Source: Candidatus Omnitrophota bacterium (lineage in GTDB: Bacteria; Omnitrophota; Gorgyraeia; Gygaellales; Profunditerraquicolaceae). From it: a stretch of DNA of 24,784 nucleotides. Positions 20,421 through 24,784 of this stretch are shown one piece after another. The stretch spans positions 1 through 24,784 of the forward strand of contig JAGUUJ010000113.1 of NCBI GenBank assembly GCA_020063525.1, read 5' to 3'. The first letter of the stretch is position 1. Each line of letters begins with the position of its first letter. The notes beneath the pieces are model-generated. The model was not told where the DNA came from. It was given only the letters and a program-made list of their open reading frames with translations, and made no database searches. The position numbers and the translations under genes were made by a program.

Positions 20421-21173
20421 TTATTTAACTAATTCCGAGACAAAGACGAATTTATACCCTTCTCTTTGTAACTGCGGCATTGTTTCTTTCAAGGCTTCCA
20501 AAGTAATTTTCCGGTCATGGCCAATTCCTATAGCGTGACCGAACATCTGCGCCTTTCTCTTTAATTTATAAATTTGGCCCTTTATGTATTCTGGTTCTTC
20601 TCTATTATCCAGAAAAACGTCTCTTCTCGCAAAACCTACTTGCAATTTAGCCGCCAAATTAGAACAAATGGTTCTAGGAGATACGAGGCTATCCAGAAAA
20701 AAAAGATTTCTTTTTTTTAACTCATTAAATACAATACTCATTGTCCTTAAATCCTCTGTGGACTTTGAACCCATATGGTTGGACACGCCTGAGGCATAAT
20801 GAATATCGGCTAAATCTTGCGTAATGATATTTAATATAGCCTGTTCACCCATAGAGGCCAGAATAGTATTTTTCTCTAATCTATATTTCTCATGCGGCTC
20901 CATAGGCAAATGTAAGATTATTTGAACTCCGCGTCTATGGAGCTCTGCCGCAACCGCCTTTGAATAATCAAGCCTGGGTAACACAGAAGCGGTGAAAGGA
21001 TATTTTATCTCATCCAGCAGATATAAATTATCCAGATTATAACCCCAGTCGTCAATGACAATAGCAATCTTCCCTTTAACCACAGGGGCCGGCGGTTTCA
21101 ATTTAATAATCAACGCGGTCCCCAAAACTAAAACGACTGCCAAAATTAAAATGTATACTTTATATCGTTTCAT
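20421..21173 (-). CDS. Divergent polysaccharide deacetylase family protein (YibQ-like)
   Basis: A 250-residue protein with an N-terminal membrane helix (about 5-24) that may serve as an anchor or signal, then a NodB-like barrel of the divergent deacetylase family: KIAIVIDDWGYN, FTASVLPRLDYSKAVAAELHRRGVQIILHLPMEP, VSNHMGSKSTED, LFFLDSLVSPRTICSNLA and GHAIGIGHDRKITLEAL. Likely periplasmic. The substrate is not known. It follows the ctpA-like gene, a pairing (often with an EnvC-like murein hydrolase activator) seen in other bacteria and suggestive of a cell-envelope role. The ATG has no Shine-Dalgarno sequence. Confidence 0.9.
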   Translation of the reverse strand: MKRYKVYILILAVVLVLGTALIIKLKPPAPVVKGKIAIVIDDWGYNLDNLYLLDEIKYPFTASVLPRLDYSKAVAAELHRRGVQIILHLPMEPHEKYRLEKNTILASMGEQAILNIITQDLADIHYASGVSNHMGSKSTEDLRTMSIVFNELKKRNLFFLDSLVSPRTICSNLAAKLQVGFARRDVFLDNREEPEYIKGQIYKLKRKAQMFGHAIGIGHDRKITLEALKETMPQLQREGYKFVFVSELVK

Positions 21174-21195
21174 TGCGTCAATCAGCTAAGGTTAC

Positions 21196-21276
21196 GGTTA
21201 CGAAGCCCGTATCGTTATTCGGTGTCTTTCGTCTAAAACGTTACCTTACCCCAACTACGAAACGGGCATCGTTACC
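21196..21276. repeat. Large imperfect hairpin between ctpA-like and deacetylase genes
   Basis: Segment 21196-21215 and the reverse complement of 21257-21276 match over 17 of 20 bases, which gives a long imperfect hairpin with a 41-nt loop. Further GGTTACG/CGTAACC-like units extend to about 21187 and 21295. The array fills most of the 129-nt gap. No T-tract follows, so termination is not supported. Confidence 0.75.
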
Positions 21277-21302
21277 TTAACCGAACTACGTAACCAAATA
21301 AT

Positions 21303-22571
21303 TTATTTATTTTTATATATCCTAATTGCCTTTAAAATATCCACTGCCCGCATAAGCTGATTATCAGCGCTATATTCTTTTGCCTCTTCTTCCTTCTCGG
21401 GTTTTTCTTTCTTTTCAATTTGTTCAAATACCTCTTCCGGTTTTTGCGTCTTGGGCTCTAGGGCCGCTGCAAGTTCTATCCTGCCTTCCTCCACGGCAAT
21501 ATCCGGCACGATACCTTTGCCGTGTATCTCTCTGCCCGAAGGAGTAAAATATTTACTCGTGGTAAGCCTCAATGCCGAGGCGTCACTTAACGGTATAACC
21601 GTTTGCACCGAACCTTTACCAAATGACTTTGTGCCTAGTATTATGGCGCGTTTATGGTCCTGGAGGGCCCCGGCCATAATTTCGCTTCCCGAGGCAGAAC
21701 CTTCGTTTATTAACACAACCATCGGTACATCAATAATGGGGTGGCCGCCTAAAGAAATAAATTCCATATTTTGAGTAGGGCGCCGGCCTTTTGTATAGAC
21801 GATAAGCTTGTCTTTATCAATAAATTTTCCCGTGGCTTTTACCGCGGCATCAAGCAATCCTCCGGGGTTATTACGCAAATCCAGTATAAGCGCATTCATA
21901 CCTTGTTTTTTTAAATTCTCTAACGCCGTATCCATATCTTTAGCTGTGTTTTCCCTGAATTCAACCACGCGTATATAACCAATGCTATCTTCCAGAATTT
22001 TGGCTTCTTTTATATTGTTTATTTTTATAATATCGCGCACGAGCCTGAATTCTAAGAGCTTTTTTTCTGATTCCCTTAAAATAGTAATACTTACTGCCTC
22101 ACCCGGCTTACCTCTTAGTCTCTTTACCGCATCTGTAATCGTCATATCGCGGGTTAATTCATTGTTAATCTTCACAATCCTGTCATTGGTCTTTAAACCT
22201 GCTTTCCAGGCAGGCGTGCCTTCTATTGGAGTCACTATGGTCAACAAGCCATCCTTGACGGTAATCTCTATGCCTAAGCCGCCGAATTTCCCTTCTGTGT
22301 CTACCTTTAATTCGTTATAAGCATCCGGATCCAGGAATTGGCTATGGGGATCCAGAGAAGATAACATGCCCTTTAGCGCTCCGTAAATTAAATTACGGGG
22401 TTGGACTTCATCGACATATTCACTCTGTATAATTGCAAGTGTATCCGAGAATAGCTCCACCTGCCGGTATAATTCATCTTTCTTCTTTTTTTCTGTGGCT
22501 GAGGAAACAAAGGAATAAATCCCGAAAACGAGCAATACTAAAATTAAGACTGCAGCAACTCTCCTACGCAT
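21303..22571 (-). CDS. ctpA: C-terminal processing peptidase, S41 family (CtpA/Prc-like)
   Basis: A 422-residue periplasmic serine protease. An N-terminal membrane or signal helix (RRRVAAVLILVLLVFGIYSF) is followed by a cap region, a PDZ domain (about 85-165; FGGLGIEITVKDG, then GLKTNDRIVKINNE) and the S41 core with DLRNNPGGLLDAAV. The catalytic Ser lies in NEGSASGSEIMAGAL and the Lys in KSFGKGSVQT. The C-terminus is rich in Glu and Lys. I chose the ATG at 22571, preceded by AAGGAG at 8 nt, over an ATG at 22601 within a palindrome. Family members trim protein C-termini and control murein hydrolases. Confidence 0.94.
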   Translation of the reverse strand: MRRRVAAVLILVLLVFGIYSFVSSATEKKKKDELYRQVELFSDTLAIIQSEYVDEVQPRNLIYGALKGMLSSLDPHSQFLDPDAYNELKVDTEGKFGGLGIEITVKDGLLTIVTPIEGTPAWKAGLKTNDRIVKINNELTRDMTITDAVKRLRGKPGEAVSITILRESEKKLLEFRLVRDIIKINNIKEAKILEDSIGYIRVVEFRENTAKDMDTALENLKKQGMNALILDLRNNPGGLLDAAVKATGKFIDKDKLIVYTKGRRPTQNMEFISLGGHPIIDVPMVVLINEGSASGSEIMAGALQDHKRAIILGTKSFGKGSVQTVIPLSDASALRLTTSKYFTPSGREIHGKGIVPDIAVEEGRIELAAALEPKTQKPEEVFEQIEKKEKPEKEEEAKEYSADNQLMRAVDILKAIRIYKNK

Positions 22572-22579
22572 CTTACTAT

Positions 22580-22585
22580 CTCCTT
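22580..22585 (-). promoter_or_regulatory. Ribosome binding site that fixes the ctpA-like start
   Basis: AAGGAG on the minus strand, 8 nt upstream of the ATG at 22571. Confidence 0.6.
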
Positions 22586-22590
22586 TTCCG

Positions 22591-22625
22591 GCCGCCCTCA
22601 CATCTCGGGTGGCGTGCTAAGCGGC
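22591..22625. repeat. GC-rich inverted repeat between gatB and ctpA-like gene
   Basis: GCCGCCC (22591-22597) pairs with GGGTGGC (22607-22613) apart from one mismatch or wobble, and GCGGC at 22621-22625 offers an alternative partner. It lies in the short gatB-ctpA gap, and no T-tract follows on the minus strand. Confidence 0.55.
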
Positions 22626-22634
22626 GCTCTTTAT

Positions 22635-24065
22635 TCATCGCGCCAGCACCCTCTTCAATATATCTTGGACTACTTTTGGATTGGCCTTACCTTTTGTTCT
22701 TTTCATAACCTGGCCGACTAAAAACATTACCGCATTTTCTTTGCCGGATTTAAACGCTTCCACAGACTTGGGGTTTTCCTTGATAATTTCTTCTATTCCT
22801 TTTTCAAGGACGGACTCATCAGAAATTTGAATTAGATTTTTCTCATGGATTATCGTTGCCGGAGATTTTTTCGAATCAATCATCCCCGTTAAAACTGATT
22901 TTGCAGAAAGGTTTGAAATCTGCTGATTCTCCACAAAATTAACTAACTCAACTAAATCTTTTGCAGGAACTCCTAGAGCGGCCAAATCAGAATTACGGGT
23001 ATTTGCTTCTGAAAGTAACGGGCCGATCAACCAGTTTACAATGGGTTTTTTATCTTTATTAGGATACGCCTTTATGCAATCCTCTGCGTAATCAGCGTCT
23101 TCCTTGGAAAAAACAAGAATCTTGGCATCGTATTTGGATAAACCATAATCTTTTATGAAACGCAACATCTTGCCTTGCGGCAATTCAGGAATAGTTTTTT
23201 TGAGCTCTTCAATCTGAGCTTCATTTATTATAAAGGCGGTGAGGTCCGGCTCGGGAAAATAATGGTAATCCTGCGCCTCTTCTTTAGTGCGCATGGAGAC
23301 TGTTTTTAGCTCTCTTACATCCCATAATCTTGTCTCCTGGACAATAGGTTTGCCTTTATTTAATAATTCTGTTTGGCGTTCTACTTCAAAACTTAATGCT
23401 TCTTTGACTGCTTTAAAGGAATTCATATTCTTCAATTCTGTCTTTACGCCAAGCTCCCGGCTGCCTTTCTTTCTGATAGAAATATTGGCATCGCAACGTA
23501 AAGACCCCTTCTCCATATCGCAATCAGAAACATCCAGATATTCAATAATACTTTTTAGACTAGTTAAGTATTCGTAGGCCTCTTGCGGCGAATTTATATC
23601 CGGTTCGCTTACTATTTCAAGTAAAGGGATCCCTGCGCGGTTAAAATCCACGAGGCTTGAGTCCTGCTGATGAATTAGCTTTCCCGCGTCCTCTTCCAGA
23701 TGGACGCGCGTTATGCCGATACGTTTAGTTTTATCATCCAGGTCTATATTCAGGAAACCATCTCTGGATATAGGCAAATCGTATTGAGAAATTTGGTAAT
23801 TCTTAGGCAAATCCGGATAAAAATAATTTTTACGGTCGAATTTAGTACATTCCTGCACCTTGCAATTCAAAGAAAGGGCAACCTTAATCGCGTAGTTAAA
23901 GGCAACTTTATTTAAAACCGGGAGGCACCCGGGCAATCCCAGGCATACGGGGCAGACCTGTGAATTTGGCTCCTGACCAAATTCAGTAGAACAGCCGCAA
24001 AATGCCTTGGTCTTGGTTTTCAGGTGAACGTGAACCTCTAATCCTATAACTGTTTCGTAATCCAT
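22635..24065 (-). CDS. gatB: Asp-tRNA(Asn)/Glu-tRNA(Gln) amidotransferase subunit B
   Basis: A 476-residue protein of full family length. It has the N-terminal YETVIGLEVHVHLKTKTKAFCGC, the PNSQVCPVCLGLPGCLPVLN stretch with the zinc-type cysteines, YFYPDLPKNYQISQYDLPI, LEEDAGKLIH, AGIPLLEIVSEPD, GSLRCDANISIR and HYFPEPDL, and a C-terminal tail of the YqeY/GatB type ending in KGKANPKVVQDILKRVLAR. It phosphorylates and amidates misacylated Glu-tRNA(Gln) or Asp-tRNA(Asn), with ammonia channelled from GatA. No Shine-Dalgarno sequence precedes the ATG; a decamer array lies 5 nt upstream. Confidence 0.98.
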   Translation of the reverse strand: MDYETVIGLEVHVHLKTKTKAFCGCSTEFGQEPNSQVCPVCLGLPGCLPVLNKVAFNYAIKVALSLNCKVQECTKFDRKNYFYPDLPKNYQISQYDLPISRDGFLNIDLDDKTKRIGITRVHLEEDAGKLIHQQDSSLVDFNRAGIPLLEIVSEPDINSPQEAYEYLTSLKSIIEYLDVSDCDMEKGSLRCDANISIRKKGSRELGVKTELKNMNSFKAVKEALSFEVERQTELLNKGKPIVQETRLWDVRELKTVSMRTKEEAQDYHYFPEPDLTAFIINEAQIEELKKTIPELPQGKMLRFIKDYGLSKYDAKILVFSKEDADYAEDCIKAYPNKDKKPIVNWLIGPLLSEANTRNSDLAALGVPAKDLVELVNFVENQQISNLSAKSVLTGMIDSKKSPATIIHEKNLIQISDESVLEKGIEEIIKENPKSVEAFKSGKENAVMFLVGQVMKRTKGKANPKVVQDILKRVLAR

Positions 24066-24070
24066 ATTTC

Positions 24071-24213
24071 ATCGGTTACTATCAGTTACTATTAGTTACT
24101 AATGCAATTTTTAAAAACAACCTGTTAGTTACTAACCGTTACCTTTTTGTAACCGGTAGTAACCATTAGTAACAAACTTGTCATTTTACCTGCAATTAGT
24201 AACCGTTAGTAAC
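24071..24213. repeat. Decamer array with inverted copies in the gatA-gatB gap
   Basis: Three direct 10-bp units on the plus strand (ATCGGTTACT, ATCAGTTACT, ATTAGTTACT; 24071-24100) are followed by inverted variants with AGTAAC (for example 24158-24173 and 24196-24213) and a GTTAGTTACTAACCGTTAC stretch near 24124-24142. The array fills almost the whole 150-nt gap, which has no other feature I can see. Confidence 0.8.
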
Positions 24214-24215
24214 TT

Positions 24216-24784
24216 TTATAATTTGGGTTTCATCTTATGCCAAGTAGTATTCTGCTCATAAGTATAAGCAACCTTGAATAACAACTCTTCATTAAACGGC
24301 TTAACCAGAATCTGTAATCCCACAGGCAGACCCTTTTTAGTAAAACCGCAAGGGATGGATATTGCCGGAATTCCTGCTAAATTGACTGAGATGGTATATA
24401 TATCCGAAAGGTACATCTTTAAAGGGTCTTTTACTTTCTCTCCTATTTTAAATGCGGCTGTAGGAGAAGTGGGCGTAACTACGCAATCAAATTCCGTAAA
24501 AACTTTATCAAAATCCTGTTTTATCAGCGTTCTGACTTTTAAGGCTCTTAGATAATATGCATCGTAATAACCGTGCGATAAAACGAATGTCCCCAGAATA
24601 ATTCTTCTCTTTGCCTCCTGGCCAAACCCTTCACCGCGCGTTTGGTTATACATATCTATTAATCGGTGTTCGGTGTTCGGTGTTCGGTGTTCGGCTCTAA
24701 AACCATACTGCACGCCGTCAAACCTCGCTAAATTGGAACTGGCCTCTGCCGTGGCAATAATATAATAAACCGGTATTGCGTATT
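24216..24784 (-). CDS. gatA: Asp-tRNA(Asn)/Glu-tRNA(Gln) amidotransferase subunit A, C-terminal part
   Basis: The frame is open to the right edge of the window, so the N-terminal part with the amidase signature and catalytic Ser-Ser-Lys is missing. The visible part reads YYIIATAEASSNLARFDG, then YGFRA, then MYNQTRGEGFGQEAKRRIILGTFVLSHGYYDAYYLRALKVRTLI, CVVTPTSPTAAFKIGE and NLAGIPAISIPCGF, all GatA landmarks. GTG at 24713 is not the start. Between YGFRA and LIDMY a CGGTGTT heptamer array adds several residues in frame (EHRTPNTEHR). gatC is probably further upstream. Confidence 0.97.
   Translation of the reverse strand, partial: YAIPVYYIIATAEASSNLARFDGVQYGFRAEHRTPNTEHRLIDMYNQTRGEGFGQEAKRRIILGTFVLSHGYYDAYYLRALKVRTLIKQDFDKVFTEFDCVVTPTSPTAAFKIGEKVKDPLKMYLSDIYTISVNLAGIPAISIPCGFTKKGLPVGLQILVKPFNEELLFKVAYTYEQNTTWHKMKPKL
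24664..24694. repeat. CGGTGTT heptamer array inside gatA
   Basis: Four exact tandem copies of CGGTGTT on the plus strand (24664-24691) plus CGG. The array is read through in frame and lies in a variable loop between conserved GatA segments. Confidence 0.92.

Noticed and set aside
41..24555. Open frames on the plus strand, up to about 120 codons
   Set aside because: All lie opposite well-identified minus-strand genes, have no family features, and often have low-complexity or antisense-type composition.
24216..24713. gatA beginning at GTG 24713
   Set aside because: The frame continues upstream to the window edge with conserved GatA sequence, so this codon is internal.

Overview
The window is a dense bacterial stretch in which every recognisable gene lies on the minus strand, so it reads from right to left. 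The content is: a near-intact archaeal/acetogen-type methyl branch of the Wood-Ljungdahl pathway, a type IV pilus/type II secretion-like gene set with a PilM-PilN fusion, bactofilin, and a moderate GC content with AT-rich junctions. This suggests an anaerobic, uncultivated Gram-negative-type bacterium. My best guess is Candidatus Omnitrophota (OP3) or a relative; this is an inference from gene content, not a phylogenetic result.

Layout in the direction of transcription: gatA (cut by the right edge) and gatB; a ctpA-like S41 protease; a divergent polysaccharide deacetylase; tsaD; an MgtC/SapB membrane protein; a bactofilin with a C-terminal helix-turn-helix and, next to it, a small helix-turn-helix protein with a C-terminal membrane anchor; larB; a small FmdE-like protein; then acsC, acsV (RACo), cooC/acsF, acsD, acsE; dgkA; a response regulator and a PAS-histidine kinase-PilZ protein; then pilB, pilC, a GspG-like major pilin, three minor pilins (one carrying an inserted discoidin domain), pilM-pilN (fused), pilO, pilP, and finally an elongator-type tRNA-Met(CAT) 13 nt after pilP.

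The acs genes make and service the corrinoid iron-sulfur protein (AcsC/AcsD), its methyltransferase (AcsE), its reductive activator (AcsV) and a nickel-insertion ATPase (CooC/AcsF). The order acsC-acsV-cooC-acsD-acsE is the Moorella-type order, but the catalytic acsA/acsB are not where they would be expected; larB and the FmdE-like gene stand there. The pil genes encode motor ATPase, platform, pilins and alignment complex. No secretin or prepilin peptidase is in the window.

The most unusual feature is not a gene. Almost every non-overlapping gene junction holds short-period repeats (often period 7) or inverted repeats. Three elements of this kind lie inside conserved genes in frame: a GC-rich palindrome in pilM, an inverted repeat in acsV, and a heptamer array in gatA. 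A separate family with perfect 13-bp terminal inverted repeats occupies three of the four junctions of the acs cluster. Genes that begin directly after heptamer/decamer arrays lack a visible Shine-Dalgarno sequence.
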